A stretch of DNA of 64,000 nt, taken from contig CAJWCU010000005.1 in assembly GCA_913030825.1 (NCBI GenBank), forward strand, positions 62,001-126,000. The letters run 5' to 3'. A program made the position numbers and the translations under genes. This document shows, one piece after another, positions 18,639 through 26,334 of this stretch. Positions within the stretch are counted from its first letter, which is position 1, and each line of letters begins with the position of its first letter. Source of the stretch: an uncultured Rhodospirillaceae bacterium (GTDB lineage: Bacteria; Pseudomonadota; Alphaproteobacteria; Rhodospirillales; Casp-alpha2). The notes under the pieces are model-generated. The model saw only the letters and a list, made by a program, of their open reading frames with translations. It did not search any database and was not told where the DNA came from.

Positions 18639-18751
18639 GGCGGCGGCTTCCAAAGGATACGGGTTTGAAGAAATCGGGCTGTATTGCGGTGCAGAAAATA
18701 GGGGCCAGGGTGCGGACGGTCAAGGAAGGAACCGCGCCGATTTTCGGGCGA

Positions 18752-19018
18752 TCAGCTTTGGTCCAATTTGTCGCAACGGTGGGAGCCGTCGGCGGGCACG
18801 AAAGCGCCGCAATGGGGACATTCAACCATATCCTCGACCCCGGGCTCGGAATTACGGGCCGCCGGGCCGGAACCAGCGGAATCCTTCATTTTCCGGGCCT
18901 GTTCGCGGGCGACCTTGGTTTTTTCCGCCTGCACCCGGCCCAGCCATTTGAAGGCGTACCAAACGGCCGCGATGGCGAGGCCGGTAAACAGCAGCTTTTG
19001 AATGGAAAATCCGAACAT
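18752..19018 (-). CDS. Small membrane-anchored protein with C-terminal zinc-ribbon-like motif
   Basis: The 88-residue protein has one N-terminal transmembrane helix (about residues 8-27, KLLFTGLAIAAVWYAFKWLG), a charged linker, and a C-terminal VECPHCGAFVPADGSHRC whose Cys-x2-Cys plus later Cys resembles a small zinc ribbon. This layout resembles the PP0621-type family of unknown function. It is bracketed by glyQ and the S49 peptidase gene on the same strand. No ribosome site is obvious before the ATG, and an upstream hairpin (19030-19080) may influence translation. Confidence 0.65.
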   Translation of the reverse strand: MFGFSIQKLLFTGLAIAAVWYAFKWLGRVQAEKTKVAREQARKMKDSAGSGPAARNSEPGVEDMVECPHCGAFVPADGSHRCDKLDQS

Positions 19019-19029
19019 GGAGACTTTTA

Positions 19030-19080
19030 GGGGCTGCGTGGCCGAAGGGTCAAGGAATCCCTAAGTCCGGGAGCAGCCCC
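19030..19080 (-). other. Long-range hairpin before the zinc-ribbon gene
   Basis: GGGGCTGC (19030-19037) and GCAGCCCC (19073-19080) form an 8-bp stem over a 35-base loop, between the S49 peptidase stop and the next ATG. It has no good U-run, only TAAAAGTCT, so it may be a weak terminator or a translational control element. Confidence 0.35.
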
Positions 19081-19082
19081 CG

Positions 19083-19949
19083 TTAAAGACCGAAGCGATT
19101 CCAGATCAGGCGTTCCTCGACCGCCGACACGGCCCGGGCCGCAATGTCGCCGTCGATATCCGTGCCGCCGAAGCGCAGACGCCGAAGCAGGCCGCGCCGC
19201 CCGCCGATCAGGCGCAGCTTGACGTTCTCGCCATAGCGCTCGCGCATGACCGAGCGCATATCGCCCAGACCGTCGACCAGCCCCATGTCCAAGGCCCGCG
19301 TGCCGGTCCAGAAGGCGCCGGAGAACAGGTCCTTTTCCGCCGCTTTCAGGCGTTTGCCCCGGCGTTCGCGGACCATGTCCTTGAAGGCCAGGTGGATATC
19401 GCCCTGAATATCCTTGAGATGTTTTACCTCGGCCGGCTTTTCCGGGCCGAAGGGGTCGAGCATGGCTTTCTTGTCGCCCGCCGTGTGCAGACGCCGTTCG
19501 ACGCCCAACTTTTCGATCAGGCCCTGCAGTCCGAAGCCGCCGGAAACCACGCCGATGGAGCCGACGATGGACGACGCATCGGCGAAGATTTCGTCCCCGG
19601 CGCAAGCCAGCCAGTAGCCGCCCGAGGCCGCGACATCTTCGCAGAAGGAAATCACCGGCACCTCTTTCTCGTCGGCCAGTTGGCGAATGCGCCCGGCGAT
19701 CAAGGCCGACTGCACGGGCGAGCCGCCCGGCGAATTGACGGCCAAGGCCACCGCCTTGAGATTACGAACCTTGAAGGCGCGTTCGATGGAGGCGGCCTGG
19801 TCGGCGAGGTTCAAGCCCCGGCGGAATCCGCCCATGGCGCCGATCACGCCGGTAAGGCGCAACACGGCCACGGTCGGCGGCGGGTCGAGAAGGTCGCCGA
19901 TGATCGGAAGGCCGCCCAGGCCACGTTTGTCGGGTTGTGTATCAGACAT
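19083..19949 (-). CDS. S49 family serine peptidase (SppA/SohB-like)
   Basis: The 288-residue protein matches the short SppA-type peptidases that degrade cleaved signal peptides or membrane-derived peptides. The catalytic Ser is expected at residue 109 in DVAASGGYWLACAGDE, and the Lys at 160-161 in HTAGDKKAMLDPFGP. The strand NSPGGSPVQSALI is also conserved. I see no signal peptide or N-terminal membrane helix, so it is probably cytoplasmic or peripherally bound, unlike E. coli SppA. The ATG at 19949 was preferred to a TTG two codons earlier. Confidence 0.88.
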   Translation of the reverse strand: MSDTQPDKRGLGGLPIIGDLLDPPPTVAVLRLTGVIGAMGGFRRGLNLADQAASIERAFKVRNLKAVALAVNSPGGSPVQSALIAGRIRQLADEKEVPVISFCEDVAASGGYWLACAGDEIFADASSIVGSIGVVSGGFGLQGLIEKLGVERRLHTAGDKKAMLDPFGPEKPAEVKHLKDIQGDIHLAFKDMVRERRGKRLKAAEKDLFSGAFWTGTRALDMGLVDGLGDMRSVMRERYGENVKLRLIGGRRGLLRRLRFGGTDIDGDIAARAVSAVEERLIWNRFGL

Positions 19950-20002
19950 GATCAAGAGATAGGCGGCGAAACGGCGGCTGGCAAGGGACGCCCGGCGGGC
20001 GG

Positions 20003-20782
20003 CTACTCCGCCGTCAGGTCGAGAAGCTGAGTGCCCCGCAGGACCGCATCGGCCGCGGGCGTGTACGCCCCCGCCGCATCGTGCAGGACGAAAGCGGGCA
20101 AATTCCGGCGCCCCGCCGAACCGCCCTTCCTGCCCTGAACCAGAACGCGGCGGATGCGCGTCTCCCCCTGCCGTGCAACGAACGGCAGAACGGCCAAGGC
20201 GCCGAGATGCGCGGCCATCAATTCCGCCAATTCCCCGGCCCGGTCACCGTGATGAATGACGGTGACCGTCCCGCCGTCGCGCGCGAGACCGACCGCTGCC
20301 GCGATCCAGTCCGCCAGACGGGCCCGCCCTTCGACCGTCGCCACCGCCTTCACCGGATCCGGCGAGGGCCGCGACGTCCCCTCCTTTTGAAAGGGCGGAT
20401 TGGCCATGACGTGATCGAAGCCCCCCGCCGCGACCCCAGGCGGCGGGTCCAACAGATCGCCCGCCAGGAACTCAACGCGGCCCGGCAGGCCGTTCTCCGC
20501 GGCGCCCCGGCGCGCCAATTCGATCAACGGCGCCTGAACATCCAGACCGGTGACGGAAACGTCCGGCGCGCGCCATGCCAGGCAAAGGGCCGCAGCCCCT
20601 GCGCCGCAGCCCAGTTCCAACACGCGCTGGCCCGATGAAACGGGCAACGCCGCCTGCATCAGGATCGGGTCGATGGCCGACCGGTAACCGCGACGGGGCT
20701 GAAAACAGGCGACCCGGCCGTCCAGCAGACGGGTTTCTTCGGCCTCGATGGGGATTTCGGTCACGTTGGTCTCGTCAATCAA
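20003..20782 (-). CDS. tRNA1(Val) A37 N6-methyltransferase-like protein (TrmN6 family)
   Basis: The 259-residue methyltransferase of the MTS fold has SAM motif I VLELGCGAGAAALCLA near residues 54-69 and the catalytic NPPF at 128-131, the N6-adenine methyltransferase signature. The early segment FQPRRGYRSAIDPILMQAA is typical of TrmN6/YfiC, which methylate A37 of tRNA-Val in E. coli. Its start overlaps the end of the DUF2007 gene by 8 bases. Function is inferred from family only. Confidence 0.82.
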   Translation of the reverse strand: MIDETNVTEIPIEAEETRLLDGRVACFQPRRGYRSAIDPILMQAALPVSSGQRVLELGCGAGAAALCLAWRAPDVSVTGLDVQAPLIELARRGAAENGLPGRVEFLAGDLLDPPPGVAAGGFDHVMANPPFQKEGTSRPSPDPVKAVATVEGRARLADWIAAAVGLARDGGTVTVIHHGDRAGELAELMAAHLGALAVLPFVARQGETRIRRVLVQGRKGGSAGRRNLPAFVLHDAAGAYTPAADAVLRGTQLLDLTAE

Positions 20783-21008
20783 GGGGGTCGCGTTCGCCGC
20801 GGGCGATTTCCTCGGCCTCGGTCACGACGCGCTGGGCGCGGGAAAGATCGGCCTCGTCGACCATGATGCGGCGTTGGATCGCCAGCACGTTGCCGTCCAT
20901 GAAGCTGGCGTGCATGTCGAAGACCTGGGCCGGGACGTCGAGCGCCGCCAGCCGCGCCTGCATCCAGGACAGCAGCACCGGATCGTTGGTGCGGAACAAT
21001 TCGACCAT
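20775..21008 (-). CDS. DUF2007 small protein
   Basis: The 77-residue protein begins MVELFRTNDPVLLSWMQARL and contains DMHASFMDGNVLAIQRRIMV, which fits the DUF2007 family (small proteins once called putative signal-transducing proteins; function unknown). AAGGGG is placed six bases before the ATG at 21008. It is translationally coupled to the TrmN6-like gene through an 8-base overlap, an arrangement that suggests coupled function. Confidence 0.8.
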   Translation of the reverse strand: MVELFRTNDPVLLSWMQARLAALDVPAQVFDMHASFMDGNVLAIQRRIMVDEADLSRAQRVVTEAEEIARGERDPLD

Positions 21009-21074
21009 AAGACACCCCTTCGTCGGGCCGCCCCGTCGGCCCGTCGCGCCGGCGACCCTGGCCATCTGTCACGG

Positions 21075-21104
21075 TTGACCATCGGGCACGGCGGTCCCTA
21101 TGCT
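21075..21104 (+). promoter_or_regulatory. Candidate promoter of ispB
   Basis: TTGACC (21075-21080) and TATGCT (21099-21104) are 18 bases apart, about 58 bases before the ispB GTG. This is a good sigma70-type match within the divergent spacer. Confidence 0.5.
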
Positions 21105-21161
21105 CACGGCTCCTGGGACGAGCGTCAAGCGGGACGCAATCGAAACAAAAGGGGAAACGCC

Positions 21162-22178
21162 GTGGCCCTGGTGGTCGATCTCGATGGCGAACGCCAAAAG
21201 AAACCCAACTTGGACAAACTTCAGGCCCTGGTCGCCGACGATCTGAAGGCGGTGAACGAGGTCATCGTGCAGCGCATGGAAAGCCCGGTTGCGCTGATCC
21301 CCCAGCTGGCGGGGCATCTCGTCGCCTCGGGCGGCAAGCGTCTGCGCCCGATTCTGACCCTGGCGTCGGCCCGCATGTGCGGCTACGACGGGGCGCGGCA
21401 TATTCCGCTCGCGGCCTGTGTCGAATTCATTCATACGGCGACCCTGCTGCACGACGACGTCGTCGACGAAAGCGAATTGCGCCGGGGCCAGGCCTCGGCC
21501 AATGCCCTTTGGGGTAATCAGGCGAGCGTACTGGTCGGCGATTTCCTGTTTTCCCGCGCTTTCCAGGTCATGGTCGCCGATGGGTCGATCAAGGTTCTGA
21601 AAATTCTGTCCGACGCCTCCGCCGTCATCGCCGAGGGCGAAGTTCTGCAATTGATGACCACGGGCGACACGGCGACGGGCGAAGCCAATTACCTGGAAGT
21701 CATCACGGCCAAGACGGCGGAACTGTTCGCCGCCGCCTGCCGCATCGGCGCTGTCGTCGCCGACCGGCCGAAGGCCGAGGAAGACGCCCTGCTGAGCTAC
21801 GGCACGAACCTGGGCATCGCGTTTCAGCTGATCGACGACGTTCTGGACTATTCCGCCAAACAGGCCGAACTGGGTAAGACCGTCGGCGACGATTTCCGCG
21901 AGGGCAAGGTCTCGTTGCCCGCCATTCTCGCCTTTAACCGGGGCGACGAGGACGAACGCGCGTTCTGGCGCCGCACACTGGAAGATCTGGACCAGTCGGA
22001 AGACGATCTGAAACGGGCCATCGAATTGATGAACAAGCACAGCGCCCTGACCGACACGGTCGACCGGGCCCGGCACTACGGTGCGGTGGCGCGCGACGCG
22101 TTGGGTATCTTCCCGGAGAATCCGCAGAAGCTGGCGTTGCTGGAACTGGTCGATTTCTGTATCGAGCGGGCGTACTGA
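21162..22178 (+). CDS. ispB: Octaprenyl/polyprenyl diphosphate synthase
   Basis: The 338-residue trans-polyprenyl diphosphate synthase makes the side chain of ubiquinone from farnesyl diphosphate and isopentenyl diphosphate. The first Asp-rich motif DDVVD is at 98-102, the second is in FQLIDDVLDYSA, and GGKRLRP (57-63) binds isopentenyl diphosphate. I use the GTG at 21162, with AAGGGGAA just upstream, because conserved sequence begins there. Chain length cannot be read off reliably; a ubiquinone-10 producer would use a decaprenyl enzyme with the same motifs. Confidence 0.93.
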   Translation: MALVVDLDGERQKKPNLDKLQALVADDLKAVNEVIVQRMESPVALIPQLAGHLVASGGKRLRPILTLASARMCGYDGARHIPLAACVEFIHTATLLHDDVVDESELRRGQASANALWGNQASVLVGDFLFSRAFQVMVADGSIKVLKILSDASAVIAEGEVLQLMTTGDTATGEANYLEVITAKTAELFAAACRIGAVVADRPKAEEDALLSYGTNLGIAFQLIDDVLDYSAKQAELGKTVGDDFREGKVSLPAILAFNRGDEDERAFWRRTLEDLDQSEDDLKRAIELMNKHSALTDTVDRARHYGAVARDALGIFPENPQKLALLELVDFCIERAY

Positions 22179-22208
22179 CGCGGCCCTGACGACGGCACCC
22201 GGCGCGGA

Positions 22209-22481
22209 CTAGTCCTTGCCCTTCTTGAGCTTCGGTTTCAGCTTGGAGCTTTCCTCACCGTCGAAATCGCCGACGCCGCTTTCGATCGCGAAGCAGGCGA
22301 GCCGAACCGACAGCGGAATCTCCACCGTCTTTCCATCGCGCTCACCCTTCTCATAGTACTGGATGATGCGCGGCTTCAGGCCCAGCGCCTTGGCCGCGTC
22401 CTTCTGCGACAGTTTGTGGCGCTTGCGCCAATGCCGGAATGCTTCGCCGTCCATGCTCATGCTTTGTAACTCAACCGTCAT
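22209..22481 (-). CDS. Small HTH (XRE-type) protein with basic tail, partner of ParA-like gene
   Basis: The 90-residue protein carries a Cro/C1-type helix-turn-helix at about residues 14-48 (FRHWRKRHKLSQKDAAKALG then LKPRIIQYYEKGER). A hydrophobic stretch follows, and the tail is strongly basic (KLKPKLKKGKD). It starts 6 bases after the ParA-like stop, so it is almost certainly cotranscribed. The pairing resembles partition-type modules with a small DNA-binding or adaptor protein next to the ATPase, but a plain autoregulator is equally possible. An in-frame ATG at 22460 is an alternative start. Confidence 0.75.
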   Translation of the reverse strand: MTVELQSMSMDGEAFRHWRKRHKLSQKDAAKALGLKPRIIQYYEKGERDGKTVEIPLSVRLACFAIESGVGDFDGEESSKLKPKLKKGKD

Positions 22482-22487
22482 GATAAT

Positions 22488-23114
22488 CTAGTTCGTCTCC
22501 ATGAAGGTGATCAATGGCGACCAATCTTCCTGAGCGTCTAGTGAGCGTTTGTCGTTCTTATCGAACACGCTGACGCCCGAATAGGCGCCGTCCGTATACA
22601 GCGCCCGGTCGGTGATGACCGCCCCCATGGGATGGTCGAGACTTTCGATGAAGGCGTCCAACTCCGCCGCCGAGCGTGTCCGCGCCCGAACCCGGTTGCC
22701 GACGATGACCATCGGCTTCTTATTGCTGCGGATGGGCTTGAGATCGTCGATCTTTTTGAGAAACCGCCGTGTCGCCGCCTGATCGAACGCCGACGGTAGA
22801 ACCGGCAGAACGATGACCTGCGCCATTTTCAAAAGTTCGCGAAACCGCGGCACGCTGAGCGCCGCCGGTGCGTCGATGATCAGGCGTTGAATATTCCGGG
22901 GCGGCTTCTCGAACTTCTTGGTCCAGTCGAGCCCTTCGATCTTGGGAAGGTCCTCGGGCCGGCGTTTGAGCCAGGCCAGGCTGCTTTTCTGCCGGTCGAC
23001 GTCGGCCAGCGCCGTTTTCAGGCCGCCGCTGGCAAAGGCCGCCGCCAGGTTGGTCGAAATCGTCGTCTTGCCGCAACCGCCCTTGGAATTGGCGATCAGG
23101 ATCGCGCGCGCCAT
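22488..23114 (-). CDS. Orphan ParA/MinD-family ATPase
   Basis: The 208-residue protein has the deviant Walker A SKGGCGKTT with signature Lys at residue 11 and P-loop Lys at 16, the Walker A' DVDRQKSS near 38-45 (Arg where chromosomal ParA proteins have Pro), and a Walker B strand in RLIIDAPAALS. It lacks the N-terminal HTH of plasmid ParA proteins and has no parB gene next to it. Such orphans position cargos on the nucleoid. It lies between a CYTH-CHAD gene (44 bases upstream) and a small HTH gene (6 bases downstream), probably in one operon. Confidence 0.85.
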   Translation of the reverse strand: MARAILIANSKGGCGKTTISTNLAAAFASGGLKTALADVDRQKSSLAWLKRRPEDLPKIEGLDWTKKFEKPPRNIQRLIIDAPAALSVPRFRELLKMAQVIVLPVLPSAFDQAATRRFLKKIDDLKPIRSNKKPMVIVGNRVRARTRSAAELDAFIESLDHPMGAVITDRALYTDGAYSGVSVFDKNDKRSLDAQEDWSPLITFMETN

Positions 23115-23158
23115 GGTCTAATTCCTTTTCCCGGCCGGACGCCGGGCGCCCTGCCTGA

Positions 23159-24817
23159 TCATTTGCCGGTCCGCCAGAACGGCGGGGCCTTGGTAAAGGC
23201 ACGCCAGTCTTCCAACAGGCGCGGCTCGCTGTCGTGCAGGCCGCGGGAATGCCAACCCAAGATCGCCGCCGCCGCCGCGCGCAGGGCGTCGCCCTCTCCG
23301 TTGCCGTTGTCATGCGCGTCGACAGTCAATTCCGACAGCAAGGTTTCCGCCACGGCGACGTCGTTCAGATGGCCGAAATCGTCCTGCAGGCGTTCCAACG
23401 CTTTCAGGTATTTCTTCTTGGCGGGCGTGTCGTACAGCGCCTGCAGGAAATCCGTGTTGTAGCGCAGCTTCTTGACCCGGATGCGCAGCAGGTGGCGTGC
23501 GGGCACGTCCAGGTTTTCCAGACCGTCGCCGGCGCGCACGGTCTTCTTATGGGCGCGGCTGAGGATCGCCGCCGACCAATCACCGATGGTCTGGGCGAGC
23601 GGATGATCGGGCGGGCACGGCTGCGGCGCCCAGCCCTGGGTTTCGGTGAACGCCGAAAGCTTGAGAACCAGCGCCGCGTAGCGCGACGATTTCAGGGCTT
23701 CGCGGACCTGGACATAGGCGTCGCGGCGGCGGTCCTCGGCGGCGGCGGCCAACACGATCATGGCGGCGGGTTCGACCCCGGCGGCCATGGGGGGGCCGAG
23801 AATTTCGGCGATGAAGACATCCCAATCCCGGGCTGGGCCGAACTGGTCGGCGATCCACTTCAATTCGGCCTTCAACCAATCGACCCGCGCCGGATCGAGC
23901 AGTTTGGAAAACACCGAGAGCATGGAGCGCATGCGCCGCACGGCGACACGGAACTGATGCACGCCTTCGGGGTCCGTGCCGTCGATCGACGGCACCTCGT
24001 TGGCCAACATGTGCCGGGTGCCGGCGCGCAGGATCTCACAAATCGCATCGTTGACCGATTGCCCTGCTTCCAACGGCGTCTTGGCCGCCCGCACGGGTGC
24101 GGTTTCGGGCGCTTCGAGAAGCCGGTAGCCGCGCGCCGCCTTGCTGTCCTGCACGATGGTCAGACCGCCAGCCTGCTGCAATTCCAACGCGACTTCGAAC
24201 AAGTCGCGCGGATCGCCCATCTGCAATTCCAACTCGCATTCCTGGATCACTTCGCGGGCCTTGGCGCGGCTTGCCGCCCGGCCGCGCGCGGCACCGGGAC
24301 CTGACGGTTTGTTGGCAACGACCTCACCGTTGTCGATGGCGATTTCGATGCGGCTTTCCGGCCCCATGGGTGCGCGGCGGGTAAGAACCGCCTGTTCGCG
24401 GGTAAACCGGGTGCGGAAGGTCTCGCGCAATTCGCCGGGCAGAACAAGGCCCAGGACCTCGACCGCCGCTTCCGGCAACAGATCCAGGCGCGGCATCAGG
24501 CTGTCGACGTCCTGTTCCCATTCGCCGCGGGCGAACAGCGCACCCGATCCATCGTTTTCCGATTTCACGTTCTGGATGAAGCGGCCCTTTTTCTTGCGCA
24601 CGCGCAAGGTCACCCCGCGCCGGCCAAGGCGCAAATCGGGTGTGTCGTAATAAACGCTTTCCAAATCGTCGGTGGTCCAGGTCAGCCTGCTTTTGGACAG
24701 CGACTGTGCCGTTTTCTTGACGGTGCGCAACGCCTGAGCGGTCCCGCCCAGCTTGCATTCGTATTCGCGGTTGGCGTTGCCGGCCCCGGCAGTGCCCTGG
24801 GACGTCGTCGACGTCAT
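23159..24817 (-). CDS. CYTH-CHAD domain protein (polyphosphate-associated)
   Basis: The 552-residue protein joins an N-terminal CYTH tunnel domain (about 17-225; ExExK motif as EYECK at 18-22) to a C-terminal CHAD helical domain (about 255-540; VHQFRVAVRRMRSML and LLRIRVKKLRY with the conserved His/Arg/Lys). CYTH domains handle triphosphate or polyphosphate. CHAD domains bind inorganic polyphosphate, and several family members localise to polyphosphate granules. The start is the ATG at 24817, preceded by GAGG; codons upstream look non-coding. The central linker (RGRAASRAKAR) is basic. It probably binds or processes polyphosphate; triphosphatase activity is plausible but not shown. Confidence 0.88.
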   Translation of the reverse strand: MTSTTSQGTAGAGNANREYECKLGGTAQALRTVKKTAQSLSKSRLTWTTDDLESVYYDTPDLRLGRRGVTLRVRKKKGRFIQNVKSENDGSGALFARGEWEQDVDSLMPRLDLLPEAAVEVLGLVLPGELRETFRTRFTREQAVLTRRAPMGPESRIEIAIDNGEVVANKPSGPGAARGRAASRAKAREVIQECELELQMGDPRDLFEVALELQQAGGLTIVQDSKAARGYRLLEAPETAPVRAAKTPLEAGQSVNDAICEILRAGTRHMLANEVPSIDGTDPEGVHQFRVAVRRMRSMLSVFSKLLDPARVDWLKAELKWIADQFGPARDWDVFIAEILGPPMAAGVEPAAMIVLAAAAEDRRRDAYVQVREALKSSRYAALVLKLSAFTETQGWAPQPCPPDHPLAQTIGDWSAAILSRAHKKTVRAGDGLENLDVPARHLLRIRVKKLRYNTDFLQALYDTPAKKKYLKALERLQDDFGHLNDVAVAETLLSELTVDAHDNGNGEGDALRAAAAAILGWHSRGLHDSEPRLLEDWRAFTKAPPFWRTGK

Positions 24818-24883
24818 TGCCTCATGTCCCCGGCCACGTTGCGTGCTGTCGGTCAAATTCTCCCCCCGGCTCTCAACAAAAGC

Positions 24884-24905
24884 ACCTTGATACGTCCTTG
24901 ATACA
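24884..24905. repeat. Tandem 11-base direct repeat upstream of the CYTH-CHAD gene
   Basis: CCTTGATACGT is followed directly by CCTTGATACAT. Read on the minus strand each copy gives a TATCAAGG unit. The upstream copy lies 18 bases after a TTGAAC hexamer and so could be a -10 element; the pair could also be a tandem regulator site. Confidence 0.4.
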
Positions 24906-25121
24906 TCGCCGCCGAGGTGCCGTTCAACCAAAAATACCGCACTTGGTGCGCATTTTTGAGACTACAATCCTCTAACGAATGGATCAATCATCAAATAGGT
25001 CCATCGGCGCCTTTCGGCGTCCCATCAACCTCCCAGCTTGTCGAATTCCCAGTTTCTGGTTATTGCGCGGTCCCAGCCGCCCCCCGAGTCGTGCCACTTC
25101 CACGCCCTGTTGTCCAGGTGC

Positions 25122-25150
25122 TTGCCCTGGCCCTCAACCACCGCTATAAC
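25122..25150 (+). promoter_or_regulatory. Promoter of tRNA-Pro
   Basis: TTGCCC (25122-25127) and TATAAC (25145-25150) have the ideal 17-base spacing. They lie about 68 bases before the mature tRNA 5' end, with no other gene between. Confidence 0.55.
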
Positions 25151-25218
25151 GGGCGCCCGTCGCGGCCCGGCGGCATCGGAACAGCAGGTTCCGGCCGGCC
25201 AGAACCGCGACGTCATGC

Positions 25219-25295
25219 CGGAGTGTAGCTCAGCCTGGTAGAGCACCGTCTTCGGGAGGCGGGGGTCGGAGGTTCGAATCCTCTCACTCCGACCA
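25219..25295 (+). tRNA. tRNA-Pro (anticodon CGG)
   Basis: The 77-base cloverleaf has acceptor arms CGGAGTG/CACTCCG, the D-loop GCTCAGCCTGGTAGAGC, and the anticodon stem CCGTC/GGCGG with loop TTCGGGA. The anticodon CGG is at 25253-25255. The T arm is GGAGG-TTCGAAT-CCTCT, and the encoded CCA ends at 25295. It closely matches the bacterial tRNA-Pro consensus and reads codon CCG. Confidence 0.97.
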
Positions 25296-25310
25296 ATTGG
25301 TCGACTTTGG

Positions 25311-25338
25311 AAAAGCGGGAGCCGGTGCTTCCGCTTTT
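25311..25338 (+). terminator. Intrinsic terminator of tRNA-Pro
   Basis: AAAAGCGGGAGC pairs with GCTTCCGCTTTT (one G-U) around loop CGGT, ending in a T-rich run 16 bases after the tRNA CCA end. Confidence 0.8.
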
Positions 25339-25438
25339 TCCGTTTATTGGGTACCTTACTCAGCCAAGGGGGAAGGAGCCTCGCTCCGTCCGGACACCGA
25401 TAACAAACCATCAAGCCTGCCCGGTCGCATCGAACGCC

Positions 25439-26179
25439 ATGGACACCAAGAATATCGGACCACGCCAAATCATCAGACGCCGCTTTCGGGTGGTGCTGCC
25501 TGCGGTTTGCGCCCTTACCTTGTTAGGCGCATGCGAGACGGCCAACGAGGCATTGGACAGCGTCGCCAGCACGTCCAAATCGATTTGGGACAGCGTGTCT
25601 TCGCCGTTTTCCCGCGACGACAAGGAATTGAGCCGGGATCCCACGCGCGAACGCCGCGAGGATGTCGAGCATTGGGAGCGGATTCGCGGCTCCGACGATC
25701 CGACCCTTTTCCAGAATTTCATCGAACGCTATCCGGACAGCGCCCTGACCCATCTGGCGCGCCGGCGTCTGGCGACCCTGCAACCGACCCAAGGTATGCA
25801 GGTCGAAGGCAGCTTCGCCACGGAACAGCCGAAACCGCCGCTTGTCCGCCATGCCGCGGGCTCAATCCCGCCGCCCGCCCCGCCGGGGCAGTTTCCGGCG
25901 CCTTGGATTCTCGGCCGTTGGGCGATCGATTGCTCGTTGAAGGAAGGTGGCAACGGCGTGACCTACAACCAGGTCGACGCCGGCAAGGTGCGGGTCATCC
26001 GCGACGACGGATCCGCCGCCGTCTACGATATTCACCGCGAGAACGACATCATGGTGCTGCAGGGCGGCGGCCTGATTTATCAGGACAAGATCGTCAGCGC
26101 GACGGAATTGCGGTCCTACGCCGTCAAGTACAAGGACCAGTGGCACAAGGTCGATCTCGTCTATCGCAAATGCGATTGA
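25439..26179 (+). CDS. Predicted lipoprotein of unknown function
   Basis: The 246-residue protein has a twin-Arg-rich basic start (IIRRRFR), a hydrophobic core and a lipobox LLGAC with the lipidated Cys at residue 32. A charged region follows with VEHWERIRGSDDPTLFQNFI and YPDSALTHLARRRLATL (about 85-120), reminiscent of a SEL1/TPR-like helical repeat often seen before caspase-like or SPOR modules. The C-terminal domain (about 160-246) begins PWILGRWAIDCS and has several Trp and Cys residues. The function is unknown. Coding density improves at this ATG, and no better start lies upstream because the tRNA terminator sits there. Confidence 0.75.
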   Translation: MDTKNIGPRQIIRRRFRVVLPAVCALTLLGACETANEALDSVASTSKSIWDSVSSPFSRDDKELSRDPTRERREDVEHWERIRGSDDPTLFQNFIERYPDSALTHLARRRLATLQPTQGMQVEGSFATEQPKPPLVRHAAGSIPPPAPPGQFPAPWILGRWAIDCSLKEGGNGVTYNQVDAGKVRVIRDDGSAAVYDIHRENDIMVLQGGGLIYQDKIVSATELRSYAVKYKDQWHKVDLVYRKCD

Positions 26180-26239
26180 CCGCCGCTCGACCGGCCCGCA
26201 TCGCGCCCTTCCCTGCGATCTCGCTCCTATTTGATCCAG

Positions 26240-26274
26240 AAAAAAAGTCCCGACCCGCTGACGCGGGCCGGGAC
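26240..26274 (-). terminator. Intrinsic terminator for the 34-residue membrane protein gene
   Basis: On the minus strand GTCCCGGCCCGC pairs with GCGGGTCGGGAC around a 4-base loop and is followed by seven T residues. It is one-sided: no T run follows on the plus strand. It therefore terminates a minus-strand transcript coming from 26335-26520. Confidence 0.8.
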
Positions 26275-26334
26275 CGTGGGTTGCCAATCCTTGGGGTTGG
26301 ATCGGGCATAATGCCCTAACAAATAAAGGCCCCC

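Larger units (their letters stand above)
24818..25218. other. 401-base spacer between CYTH-CHAD gene and tRNA-Pro
   Basis: It holds the leader and putative promoter of the CYTH-CHAD operon (minus strand), a tandem 11-base repeat at 24884-24905, a small CGCAC/GTGCG hairpin next to an A/T run near 24940-24955, and the tRNA-Pro promoter at 25122-25150. No protein-coding frame with a credible start was found. Confidence 0.5.

Noticed and set aside
25219-25295. tRNA-Pro as integration site of a mobile element
   Set aside because: There is no integrase gene, no direct repeat of the tRNA 3' end, and no composition change downstream.
25025-25468. 147-codon minus-strand frame across tRNA-Pro
   Set aside because: It is antisense to the tRNA and its terminator. 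The peptide part RIRTSDPRLPKTVLYQAEL is the familiar artefact produced by translating the complement of a tRNA-Pro gene.
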